Of a DNA stretch of 64,000 nucleotides, positions 11,529-24,600 are shown one piece after another. Source of the DNA: Limnoperna fortunei (lineage: Eukaryota; Mollusca; Bivalvia; Mytilida; Modiolidae); contig OX104114.1 in the NCBI GenBank assembly GCA_944474755.1, positions 81,888,623 to 81,952,622 of the forward strand, read 5' to 3'. The notes beneath the pieces were generated by a model. It made no database searches. It was not told the DNA's origin and worked only from the letters and a program-made list of their open reading frames with translations. A program made the translations under genes and the position numbers. The first letter of the stretch is position 1; the number at the start of each line of letters is the position of its first letter.

Positions 11529-14500
11529 TGTGATTAAACTCACTGGGATGGGCTACAGTAGATAGTTCAGGATAAGTTACCAGATTTAACTCACTGGGAT
11601 GGGCTACAGTAGATAGTTCAGGATAAGTGATTAAACTTACTGGGATGGGCTACAGTAGATAGTTCAGGATAAGTTACCAGATTAAACTCACTGGGATGGG
11701 CTACAGTAGATAGTTCAGGATAAGTTACCAGATTTAACTCACTGGGATGGGCTACAGTAGATAGTTCAGGATAAGTGATTAAACTCACTGGGATGGGCTA
11801 CAGTAGATAGTTCAGGATAAGTTACCAGATTAAACTCACTGGGATGGGCTACAGTAGATAGTTCAGGATAAGTTACCAGATTTAACTCACTGGGATGGGC
11901 TACAGTAGATAGTTCAGGATAAGTGATTAAACTCACTGGGATGGGCTACAGTAGATAGTTCAGGATAAGTTACCAGATTAAACTCACTGGGATGGGCTAC
12001 AGTAGATAGTTCAGGATAAGTTACCAGATTAAACTCACTGGGATGGGCTACAGTAGATAGTTCAGGATAAGTTACCAGATTTAACTCACTGGGATGGGCT
12101 ACAGTAGATAGTTCAGGATAAGTGATTAAACTCACTGGGATGGGCTACAGTAGATAGTTCAGGATAAGTTACCAGATTTAACTCACTGGGATGGGCTACA
12201 GTAGATAGTTCAGGATAAGTGATTAAACTTACTGGGATGGGCTACAGTAGATAGTTCAGGATAAGTTACCAGATTTAACTCACTGGGATGGGCTACAGTA
12301 GATAGTTCAGGATAAGTTACCAGATTTAACTCACTGGGATGGGCTACAGTAGATAGTTCAGGATAAGTGATTAAACTTACTGGGATGGGCTACAGTAGAT
12401 AGTTCAGGATAAGTTACCAGATTAAACTCACTGGGATGGGCTACAGTAGATAGTTCAGGATAAGTGATTAAACTCACTGGGATGGGCTACAGTAGATAGT
12501 TCAGGATAAGTTACCAGATTTAACTCACTGGGGTGGGCTACAGTAGATAGTTCAGGATAAGTGATTAAACTTACTGGGATGGGCTACAGTAGATAGTTCA
12601 GGATAAGTTACCAGATTTAACTCACTGGGATGCGCTACAGTAGATAGTTCAGGATAAGTTACCAGATTTAACTCACTGGGATGGACTACAGTAGATAGTT
12701 CAGGATAAGTTACCAGATTTAACTCACTGGGATGGGCTACAGTAGATAGTCAGGATAAGTTACCAGATTTAACTCACTGGGATGGGCTACAGTAGATAGT
12801 TCAGGATAAGTGATTAAACTCACTGGGATGGGCTACAGTAGATAGTTCAGGATAAGTTACCAGATTTAACTCACTGGGATGGGCTACAGTAGATAGTTCA
12901 GGATAAGTTACCAGATTTAACTCACTGGGATGGGCTACAGTAGATAGTTCAGGATAAGTGATTAAACTTACTGGGATGGGCTACAGTAGATAGTTCAGGA
13001 TAAGTTACCAGATTTAACTCACTGGGATGGGCTACAGTAGATAGTTCAGGATAAGTTACCAGATTTAACTCACTGGGATGGGCTACAGTAGATAGTTCAG
13101 GATAAGTTACCAGATTTAACTCACTGGGATGGGCTACAGTAGATAGTTCAGGATAAGTGATTAAACTTACTGGGATGGGCTACAGTAGATAGTTCAGGAT
13201 AAGTTACCAGATTTAACTCACTGGGATGGGCTACAGTAGATAGTTCAGGATAAGTTACCAGATTTAACTCACTGGGATGGGCTACAGTAGATAGTTCAGG
13301 ATAAGTTACCAGATTTAACTCACTGGGATGGGCTACAGTAGATAGTTCAGGATAAGTGATTAAACTCACTGGGATGGGCAATAGTAGATAGTTCAGGATA
13401 AGTTACCAGATTTAACTCACTGGGATGGGCTACAGTAGATAGTTCAGGATAAGTTACCAGATTTAACTCACTGGGATGGGCTACAGTAGATAGTTCAGGA
13501 TAAGTTACCAGATTTAACTCACTGGGATGGGCTACAGTAGATAGTTCAGGATAAGTGATTAAACTCACTGGGATGGGCTACAGTAGATAGTTCAGGATAA
13601 GTTACCAGATTTAACTCACTGGGATGGGCTACAGTAGATAGTCAGGATAAGTTACCAGATTTAACTCACTGGGATGGGCTACAGTAGATAGTTCAGGATA
13701 AGTGATTAAACTCACTGGGATGGGCTACAGTAGATAGTTCAGGATAAGTTACCAGATTTAACTCACTGGGATGGGCTACAGTAGATAGTTCAGGATAAGT
13801 GATTAAACTTACTGGGATGGGCTACAGTAGATAGTTCAGGATAAGTTACCAGATTTAACTCACTGGGATGCGCTACAGTAGATAGTTCAGGATAAGTTAC
13901 CAGATTTAACTCACTGGGATGGACTACAGTAGATAGTTCAGGATAAGTTACCAGATTTAACTCACTGGGATGGGCTACAGTAGATAGTCAGGATAAGTTA
14001 CCAGATTTAACTCACTGGGATGGGCTACAGTAGATAGTTCAGGATAAGTTACCAGATTTAACTCACTGGGATGGGCTACAGTAGATAGTTCAGGATAAGT
14101 GATTAAACTCACTGGGATGGGCTACAGTAGATAGTTCAGGATAAGTTACCAGATTTAACTCACTGGGATGGGCTACAGTAGATAGTTCAGGATAAGTTAC
14201 CAGATTTAACTCACTGGGATGGACTACAGTAGATAGTTCAGGATAAGTTACCAGATTTAACTCACTGGGATGGGCTACAGTAGATAGTTCAGGATAAGTT
14301 ACCAGATTTAACTCACTGGGATGGGCTACAGTAGATAGTTCAGGATAAGTGATTAAACTCACTGGGATGGGCTACAGTAGATAGTTCAGGATAAGTTACC
14401 AGATTTAACTCACTGGGATGGGCTACAGTAGATAGTTCAGGATAAGTTACCAGATTTAACTCACTGGGATGGGCTACAGTAGATAGTTCAGGATAAGTGA

Positions 14501-15215
14501 TTAAACTCACTGGGATGGGCTACAGTAGATAGTTCAGGATAAGTTACCAGATTTAACTCACTGGGATGGGCTACAGTAGATAGTTCAGGATAAGTTACCA
14601 GATTTAACTCACTGGGATGGGCTACAGTAGATAGTTCAGGATAAGTGATTAAACTCACTGGGATGGGCTACAGTAGATAGTTCAGGATAAGTTACCAGAT
14701 TTAACTCACTGGGATGGGCTACAGTAGATAGTTCAGGATAAGTGATTAAACTCACTGGGATGGGCTACAGTAGATAGTTCAGGATAAGTTACCAGATTTA
14801 ACTCACTGGGATGGGCTACAGTAGATAGTCAGGATAAGTTACCAGATTTAACTCACTGGGATGGGCTACAGTAGATAGTTCAGGATAAGTTACCAGATTT
14901 AACTCACTGGGATGGGCTACAGTAGATAGTCAGGATAAGTTACCAGATTTAACTCACTGGGATGGGCTACAGTAGATAGTTCAGGATAAGTTACCAGATT
15001 TAACTCACTGGGATGGGCTACAGTAGATAGTTCAGGATAAGTGATTAAACTCACTGGGATGGGCAATAGTAGATAGTTCAGGATAAGTGATTAAACTCAC
15101 TGGGATGGGCTACAGTAGATAGTTCAGGATAAGTGATCAAACTGGCTGGGATGGGCTACAGTAGATAGTTCAGGATAAGTGATTAAACTCGCTGGGATGG
15201 GCTACAGTAGATAGT
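11529..15215. repeat. Minisatellite 3, mixed 46/51-bp units, about 74 copies
   Basis: Very homogeneous array. The common core is CTCACTGGGATGGGCTACAG followed by TAGATAGTTCAGGATAAGT. Long units (51 bp) continue with TACCAGATTTAA; short units (46 bp) continue with GATTAAA. Rare variants (TGCGCTAC, TGGACTAC, a T deletion in GATAGTCAGG) recur in the same order 1,238 bp apart, showing block duplication. The 51-bp period gives spurious 17-residue repeat frames on the minus strand. Confidence 0.97.
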
Positions 15216-15347
15216 GGGTGACCAGATGTATCTACCATCTAGGTAGTGTACACGAATCACTACTTACCTACGGTAATATCAAATGGTGGAGTTTCAATTT
15301 ACACTTGTCTTGTTGGGCAGAAAACACTACTTCACTGTTTGCCCATG

Positions 15348-15628
15348 TTTCCTTTTGGATTAATTTTAACTCTATTAGGCTCAGCTTAGAGAGGGTTCCT
15401 TTGGACTAATTTTGACTCTATTAGGATCAGCTTAACAGAGGTTTCCTTTGGATTAATTCTGACTCTATTAGGCTCAGCTTAACAGAGGGTTCCTTTGGAC
15501 TAATTTTGACTCTATTAGGCTCAGCTTAACAGAGGATTCCTTTGGACTAATTTTGACTCTATTAGGCTCAGCTTAACAAGGTTCCTTTGGATCAATTCTG
15601 ACTCTATTAGGTTCAGCTCAATACAGAC
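15348..15628. repeat. Minisatellite 4, about 47-bp unit, 6 copies
   Basis: Six tandem copies of TTCCTTTGGACTAATTTTGA followed by CTCTATTAGGCTCAGCTTAA and CAGAGGG, ending in a degenerate copy. The array stops about 28 bp before the proposed start codon of the large gene, so it probably lies in its promoter or 5' leader. Confidence 0.9.
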
Positions 15629-15656
15629 AATCTACAGTTACAATTAAATTATAAAC

Positions 15657-15692
15657 ATGGATGAAGACAGTTTGCAGGATGATTGGTTAACT
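15657..15692 (+). CDS. Exon 1: start exon, MDEDSLQDDWLT
   Basis: ATG at 15657 sits in a favourable context (A at -3, G at +4) and is preceded in frame by TAA at 15645-15647. Twelve codons, MDEDSLQDDWLT, lead to donor gtaaat in phase 0, which matches exon 2. The acidic start resembles the acidic N terminus I recall for CSPP1. The call rests on context and phase; another start further upstream remains possible. Confidence 0.6.
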
Positions 15693-18600
15693 GTAAATGC
15701 TTAGTCCGTAGTATGTGGCAAGGAACAAATATGAGAATTTCTTACTGTGTACTACAGAATTTATCTGTGGTGTACATTGTCTGCTTCTCTCTGGTAAAAC
15801 GATGGATTTCCTCTGCTGAACAGTGTTAATTGTACTAATTCCTGTTTTTTTGTTCTATATGTTGTCTATATAAATTTTTGATAGATCTAGATCAAAAAGT
15901 TAAACAGATATAAATGGTTCAAAGGATGCAAAACATTCAAATAAACATGCATGGCCATGTCTTATTTATTTTGATCTCGAGTTAAAAAGGAAACCACTTG
16001 TTTACATTTTTTTTATTATGTCATAGATAAACAGATTTTTTAATTTGAAATAATTCTTGATTTGATTTTCAAATACCAAAATATAAGTCAAGACAGAATT
16101 ATCTGTAAAGAATTTTTGGAAGCATTGAACTTCTTAAATTCTTAACATGATTTGTGACAATTTAAGAAATTATTGCATAATTTAAAATTGAATGCAATTT
16201 TTGATCTGTGAATTTAATTAATGTAATCTCAAGAGCTACTTGATACAAAAAGTTTATGTAGGTTTGAAATGCAGGTTCTTGTCACAAAGAAGAACACAAA
16301 CTTCGAGTCACAAACTTTCTGCAGTATTTAAAACACCAAAAAATATAGTAATATACATTTTATGTTATAAATATGTATTGATTCCGTATCAATTGTTGTG
16401 CATATTCTGTTCTCCAGGTTTTTTGTTGCATAACATGGCACATCAATTATTTATGTAATTCCCAATCTCTGTTTGAAATGTTTTTTGTAGATTTATCTAC
16501 TTGAACTAGTTTTTTTGTTAATGAAAATGTAATATGGTTCTTATTTCACTGAAACTCTACTTTACCAATAAGCAAAAGAGGTTGGTTAAATAATTCTTGA
16601 ATATTTTTTCCCAAATACTTGTTAAGATGGATATTCCTGTAAACACATGTTGCAACTGTGTCATAAACATGTATCGATCCTGTATATTCTGTTCTCCAAG
16701 TTTTTCTTCCTTTTTGGGTGTATATCATTTAAACATGTAATATTTAAATTCCAGCATCTCTTTTCTTTAAGTATCCCTGACTTTTTCTCTAAAGAATTGA
16801 GATTTAACTTCTGTGTGGTAGTTTTTGTAGTAAATTGAGTATTTATACTTTCAGTCATGAAATTAAGTTTTTTTAATTATATAACTGGCTTCATTAGATT
16901 GACAATTTAAATACAAATCTATGGTATTTCTTACTATAGATTACATAAATAAAAAATTATTTATAAACTACCAGGTAGATATAAATCATTCAAGAATGAA
17001 AAAAAAATAACCTCCTTGACATTTTAATAATCTCAACTGGTTATTTTGATTTTTGACCTTGTAATTTATTTCAGTAGAAAATAATAAAAAAATGAAGTGA
17101 AATATTTGAAAGTTACACAGATGTTTGCCTGATAGTACAAGTCATATTTGAGAAACAATAACTTGTTAAATATAACATTGTACTATAACAGTATACTATT
17201 CCTGGAGTCCATGGTAATTTGGGGGTCTTTAAAAATTATAGATTTCAGAATATATTCCAGAATCTAGCATGAGGTACAAATCTTAATTGTATTATAATGT
17301 ACATGTCAAACACATGGTGTTTAATATGACTTATTATCTATTGTTACTTATATTAATATGTGACTGATATTTGATTGTGTTAGATTTTATCAGGATTGTA
17401 CTATATATTCCTAACAATTGTTTTTTTTTCTTTTTGTTCCAATTTTTGACAAGGATTAATATTTGTCATATTAAAAAAATGTTCAAAGTTTAATTACACA
17501 TAAGCATCAGGTAAAAGTTAGTTTCTTTTAATCTAATTAAATTTGCTAGTAAATAAATCATAATTATGACAACTTAATCCATGATTGAATAACCATAACT
17601 AATTAACTCACAGGAAGTCCCTCATTTAAACCTCCAACACAAAAGATTTCCTCCCCCATTGATAAATTAATTGCAAATCCTTTTAAGTACTGTACAGACT
17701 TGCATAAACTTGTATAGGTATATCTCACCTATACTTATATACCCGGAGTATAATAACACACAAGTATTGACTGACTACGGTAACTATACATTTAAATTTT
17801 TTATCACAGATTGTATTTATTTTTGGATTTATATAGACTTTCTATTTCCTCATTTCCTGTGTTGTTTTTTGGATAGTTGAACACTTGTCAATATTTTGTG
17901 GGATTTTCTCTGCACTTCAGAAATTTGACGATTATTTCATTCACCAACTTAAGAGTCTTCATGAACTACGCACCCACCACTTGGACGGAATTATAGGTAA
18001 TGTTGTGAAAATGCTTTTATCTTTAGGTGCCAATGTGTAGGACATTCAGGGTTCAATCCTATTTAAATTTAATTCACTTGTTAAAATATTAAACTTTCTA
18101 GTCAAGGACAAGAATTATTTGAAATTTTAATTATTTTAAATGAATTGGTTTAAATAAGATTGAATCCTTTAATGTTACATTATGTGAGATTTAAAAACAA
18201 CTCATTACTTAAACTATTAGTATGTAATACTCCTTTCCTTGTCAAAAGATTAGTGGAACTAAGTAGACTATTGTAAATATGAAGTAACGTTATACTGTAA
18301 GTCAGCAACACTTGAGCTTCATGTACTCTGTTGTTTAAAATTGTTGGCTGTTTACCAGACGCAGGGTGGGAGTGTGGGGGTGGGGATCACCAGGCATCAA
18401 ATATTGGCACCAAAGTTAAAGTTGTTTCACAACAACATTTTCTTTTTATGTTGTTGGTATTTTATTGGCATGTTAGAGTACAGTGTTAGTTGGTATGTGT
18501 TAGTTTATATAAGAGCTTTTGGCTTAGCTTAATTTTATTTTATATGTAGTGGGGGGGGGGGGGGGGCTGGTATTGAAACGATAACATTTTAGTCACTAAT

Positions 18601-21600
18601 CTTTGGAAATATGAATCACAATATATGAATTGCAGAGTTTGTGATGTTAATTTGGAAATAATATAAAATACAAAGGACTGTGTTAGACGTTTTGTTTTTA
18701 ATTAACTTTATGACATACATTTTATAGAGAGCATTGGGGGAAGTGATAAAGTGAGGCCTTATCTGGCATTAGTTGAATATTGTTTAGAATTAGGAGGAAC
18801 TGGAAATTTATGTAGAAATTTTTAGTGAAACTTTCAGTTAATTAATAGTTTTAGTGCCTAATTAACACAAGATGTAATTTTGAATATTCCACCCCTTTTT
18901 ATAGATATGTTTCTTATGTATAATATAGTCACCATACCATACGATCACCATGCCATTACATTGACAAAGACACAAGCTCGGCATTAATTAGCTTTTGTAC
19001 GATATATGAGATTATCGTTGTTCATTATCTTTTTAAATGTAGTTGTATATTGTTAAGTTCATTAACAACAGATATTTATTTCTTTAGTGAGGTAACGATC
19101 ACTGTGTATTGAAACAAACAAAATTTAAATAGAAGAATTTGTATACATAATTTCAAGTTCAGTTTTCAACCAATCTGATAATGTCTCCATGTGTAAACAA
19201 ATCTTTTTTTATATAATTCAATAAAGAGGTTAAAAAACTAAATATCTTCTCACTGTGAATTTAAAAAGGGACAACTTTACAATCAATTATTGATGGTCAT
19301 TGATGCGTTTGTATTCTATCTTTTCTCAAGGGAAACAAAGTTTCGCTAGGTATCTTTTTTAAATATTTAAAACTCATATAGATTTTTATTCTGTTACACA
19401 CATGTACAAACTCATTTTGATAGATAAGGCCATAATCACAAATTTTAAAATTACAGATAGACCCACGTAGACTATTAAAATAACTTCTGTGCAATTAGGC
19501 TTTGTCAAAATCTATGTCAGACATTTGCCTACTATAGGGTCCAGTATGTACATGTGTAAACTTTGTGTTGACAAAGAGGAGGAATGCTAAATAATTACCA
19601 TTTGAAATTATTATCCATGTCATAATTTATTCCATCCATTTTATTAATAAAGAGCTCTAAGTCTGCTTACTTAACTGAATTGTTTAATTTTAGACCAAAA
19701 AGTGAAAGGGAACAAAATATTTCAAATATGGCCATTTTTGCTCATAAGTTTAAGTTCAACCTTTTTCTTTCAATAATATATAAGTATGAGTAGTTATTTT
19801 TTCAACTGTTCACTCTGGGGCTAAGTTCATGGATTATATGATGTTAGATGTGTTTATGTTGTTGTTCTATTTTTTGACTTTCAATATTGAACTTATTTCC
19901 CTTCAAAATTTCATTCGGTTAATGCAGGTTGGATTTATTTGTGTATGTACGAAATAAACCTATTGTAAACAGAGCTTAAGGAGCTCATACATAACAATAA
20001 TGTTTATTCACCCGAAATTAACAGTATGTTTGTCAGTTGCTTGTATATCACATATTGTTAAATGTTAAAATTAAGTTAACAAAAACATAAGTATTGAATT
20101 TTAATTGTTTGTTGACATTCAGTCTTATTGATTATAACATGTTATGCATATTTGAAATAATGCATATTTTGTATTTTTGACCAAAATTCTGGCAGAATAA
20201 TGACATATGTTGTCATGAAAAGAGATATGTAGCAATTAAACTGTTAAATTATTTATCTGTTACCATGGTTATTACAACATGGAGTGATGTCTCTATTGTT
20301 CTGTTCATAATTGTATTGTTAGTTCAATTTTATACAAAAGAATAAATCGTGAAATGAATTACTAAAACACAAAACAAAAAGATTATTTTGTGAATTTTAT
20401 TCTAATTTCAGCTTCACCTGGAGATATAGGAAAAGGCCCTGCCCAACCCCTTCTGTGGCAGGATTTTAGGTTCAAAGGCTTTCCAGATAAATCTTTTCAC
20501 GCCCCCAAAATCCCTAAATATAAACGGATGTCACTAGACTTGATGAATACTGACAGAGACGATCAGTATTTTGGAAAAACGACACATTTTGATACAGGTA
20601 AGGAGTTCTAAGTGTATGCTTCATTTTTAATTTAAAATTATGAAGAATTTTTTACCAGGAAATCCTTATAGTTTCTTAATTAATAGTTCTGTTAGCATTT
20701 TGAACATTGTAATTCAAATTATTCATATATCTTACAGCTGTTCATTTTGAAAAAAGAGAAGGCTTATTGTATCCACAATAAAAAGCTCAATTTTTGTCCA
20801 TACCCAATACTCCATACTTTTCCCAGTGGCTACAAAAATGTTGTCCTTGTTGGTCCATCCTTGTTCCCTGTTGAGTTATTGTATGTAAACTTTTTCTCTT
20901 CTTGAATATAGCAGAAATATTACTATGTTAATTAAGCAGACATTCAAATCAGACAATCAGTATCACACCTTTGATACTCAAATACATTGAAATCTGGAGT
21001 CAATATGAATACACAATGACAAGATGTGTGTAAAAAAATATGATTACAAATTAGGATTTTTTCTTTTGCCTTTTTAAATTTGTTTTTGTTGAAAGAGGCC
21101 ATATACTATAAGGTTAGAAACATTAAAAGTCAGAATGCTAAGGAAATTACCTGACTATGTCAGTTAACATTGTCAGTTATAAATAAACTAGCATTATTAT
21201 ACCTCAGTCAGTAAGTATTGATAATTTATTGAGAGGTCATCTTTATAGTATCCAATTGTCTTAATCATGACAACAAAAACATTTTAAATTGACCTGTCAT
21301 CAAAATCACTTGAATATTCTCATAAAACACTCCATTCCCGATAGATAAGTGTGACAATGTATTTTACCCTCCTCAAATTTAAATATTGACATTGGTTTCT
21401 CTCGGTACTCCAACCGAAGGACAAATTACATACCATTCAATAGATTTGCTATGGATACGGTAGATGTTTTACAAGTATGTATTACACTGTTTGACAAGTG
21501 TGCACATACTTGAATTAAATAAATATTTTACACCATTCTAATTTGTTTAAAATCAAATGTAATCATTTTCAGGTAAATGTACTGAATTAAAAAGGTGGAA

Positions 21601-24600
21601 TTCGATCAGAAGTAGGCTTACCTAAAATAAACATCAGTAAAAACAAAATTGTCAGAAGGAATTAATTCAATTGTTTATAAAATTGTTGCTGTTGTGTTGG
21701 AGACAGTGCCTAATATTTGTATTAAATCTGTATTATTTTAGCATTTTTTAATATAAATTATTAAATGTTCACTACAATATTTATTAACTGCAGAATGGGT
21801 TAATTAACATATGAATGGTAAATCTGATTAAGGTACATAGACCATAGTCAGCTGATCTATTGCTTCCTATGAATTCCTTATGTATCGGCCCCATACTGAT
21901 TATGGTACATGGTCAGCTGATCTCTGGCTTCCAATGTATTTCTTATGTATCTTCACGATCAGCTGATCTCTAGCTTCCAACGTGTTCCTTATGAAGACCA
22001 TGGTCAGCTGATCTCTGGCTTCCTATGAATTCATTATGTAGACCATGGTCAGCTGATCTCTGGTTTCCAATGTATTTCTTATGTATCTTTACTGTCAGCT
22101 GATCTCTAGCTTCCAACGTGTTCCTTATGAAGACCATGGTCAGCTGATCTCTGGCTTCCTATGAATTCCTTATGTAGACCAAGGTCATCTGATCTCTGGC
22201 TCCTTATGTAATACTTATGTAAACCATGGTCAGCTGATTTCTGGCTTCCTATGAATTCATTATGTAGACCATGGTCAGCTGATCTCTGGCGTCCAATGTA
22301 TTTCTTATGTATCTTTACTGTCAGCTGATCTCTAGCTTCCAACGTGTTCCTTATGAAGACCATGGTCAGCTGATCTCTGGCTTCCTATGAATTCCTTATG
22401 TAGACCAAGGTCATCTGATCTCTGGCTCCTTATGTAATACTTATGTAAACCATGGTCAGCTGATTTCTGGCTTCATATGAATTCCGTATGTAGTCCATGG
22501 TCATCTGATCTCTGGCTTCCTATGAATTCCTTATTTAGTCCATGGTCATCTGATCTCTGGCTTCCTATGAATTCCTTATGTAGACCATGGTCAGCTGATA
22601 TCTGGCTTCCAATGTATTTCTTATGTATCTTCACGGTCAGCTGATCTCTGGCTTCCAAAGTGTTCCTTATGTAGTTCACTGTCAGCTGATCTCTGGCTTC
22701 CAAAGTGTTCCTTATGTAGACCATGGTAAGCTGATCTCTGGCTTCCTATGAATTCCTTATGTAGACCATGGTCAGCTGATCTCTGGCAGCTTATGTAATA
22801 CTTATGTAAACCATGGTCACCTGATTTCTGGCTTCCAATGTATTTCTTATGTATCTTCATGGTCAGCTGATCTCTGGCTTCCTATGAATTCCTTATGTAG
22901 ACCATGGTCAGCTGATCTCTGGCTTCCTATGAATTCCTTATATAGACCATGGTCAGCTGATCTCTGGCTTCCTATGAATTCCTTATGTAGACCATGGTCA
23001 GCTGATATCTGGCTTCCAATGTATTTCTTATGTAGACCATGGTCAGCTGATCTCTGGCAGCTTATGCCATATATTAAGCTGCATTACTTTTTTAAGCCAG
23101 TCAGGTTATAATTAAATAGTGACCATACATGTATTGATGTATTAGGTAGTTCACTATAGATGTTGTATTATCCTCTCTGTGTTACTTTACAAGCCTAAAC
23201 TGGCTTATAATCTCATTTAGTAACTATTTTGTTCAAATTTTCACAGACAGACAGTAAATTCAGGTTTGAAAGCAATATCTGTCACCTAGAAATGACAAAA
23301 TATATCTTTGTAGCATGGAAGACTGCACATAACTCTTAATGTTGTCCAATTATGTTTTTTTTACAATTTTTTTAGTCTACTTGCATGCAAACACTTGGTT
23401 TAAATATATGAGGTTTTTTTAAAATAAAAGTAACCATATGACATGGTAGGAAAATCACATGCTTTTAGAACTTATGTCCTTACTTGAAGAAAGGTACTTT
23501 AAATGCAAGAATAGAAAATGTTAATTAAAGGAATAATTATAGTATTTTCATTCATGGTTAAACCCTTACTTAATATAATAATGAATTTTATCTAAAGAAA
23601 AAAATAATAAAAGACTCTTTTTTTTAAAACTTTACCATATCACATGGCAATACAAAAAGTAATTGGGATCGTCATCTTTTTATATTTTAGTCAAAAAGTC
23701 TATTTTAAAATGCAGGGATAGTGTAGTTCAAAAGATAGAGCAGTAATTATAAGCATTTAAACCTTATTTCAATATATAAGTGTATTTTTAATAAGGACCT
23801 GTTATAAATATGTAACTGTATAAGATATAAATGATTGAAGGAAAAAGAAATCATGTCATCAGACATCTTGATTTAAAATGCATCTTTTTGAATTAGGACA
23901 AACTGAACTGATTTATATATTCTTTTGTAAATCTTTATCTTTATCTTATGTTTGTGCATTAAATTTTTAAATATTTGATAATTTTGAAAATAGATCGTTA
24001 TTCAGTGCATCCAAGACAATTTCTAGCTCAACAAGAAGGTATGTTTATAGCAGGTGTAGGAGGCTGGGAAATGTTAGAACTTATGGTTTTAGTTCCTTTT
24101 GTATTAGAGGATGGTTCAAATAACACTTAAAAATTTGTAGTTCACAAAAACTGACTTGTTTTTAAATATGTTTAATGATGCCTCACAATAATTCACATGA
24201 AAACCTCTGTTGTCTCAAATATTTCACCCAATATAATCAATTCACCAGAATGCATTAAAATGTTATATATCTGTATCATCAGTGTGTTTTCATTTATACA
24301 TAGACAGACCATCAGTACGAGGTACTAGAAAGGCAATGAATGGTATGTGTTGCCTCCTGATGTAGCACTGGTTTTTGGTCCATGCACTTCTCCAAGTTTA
24401 ACATTTTCAAATGATCCTTTTGCCTCCTGAACCCACAATTTTTGACAACTTTCTCCTGTTAAAGTGTCCTGGAATTATTTCCTTAATCTAACTTGACATA
24501 GTAACAAATGATGCAATGACGCATTCTGTCATGTCTGCTAAATCCATGTTTTAGAAACAGAAAGATGAATATGAATTTATCACAATTGTTAAAAGATACC

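Noticed and set aside
11914..14362. Several minus-strand frames of 17-residue repeats (VTYPELSTVAHPSELNL)
   Set aside because: Result of the 51-bp unit being a multiple of three; frames break wherever a 46-bp unit occurs.
22106..23111. Repeat-containing frames on both strands in the 45-bp array
   Set aside because: Period effect of the 45-bp unit; open on both strands with no gene signals.
23246..23262. AG-bounded segment ACAGACAGTAAATTCAG before gtttga
   Set aside because: In the required phase it reads into TAA at once.
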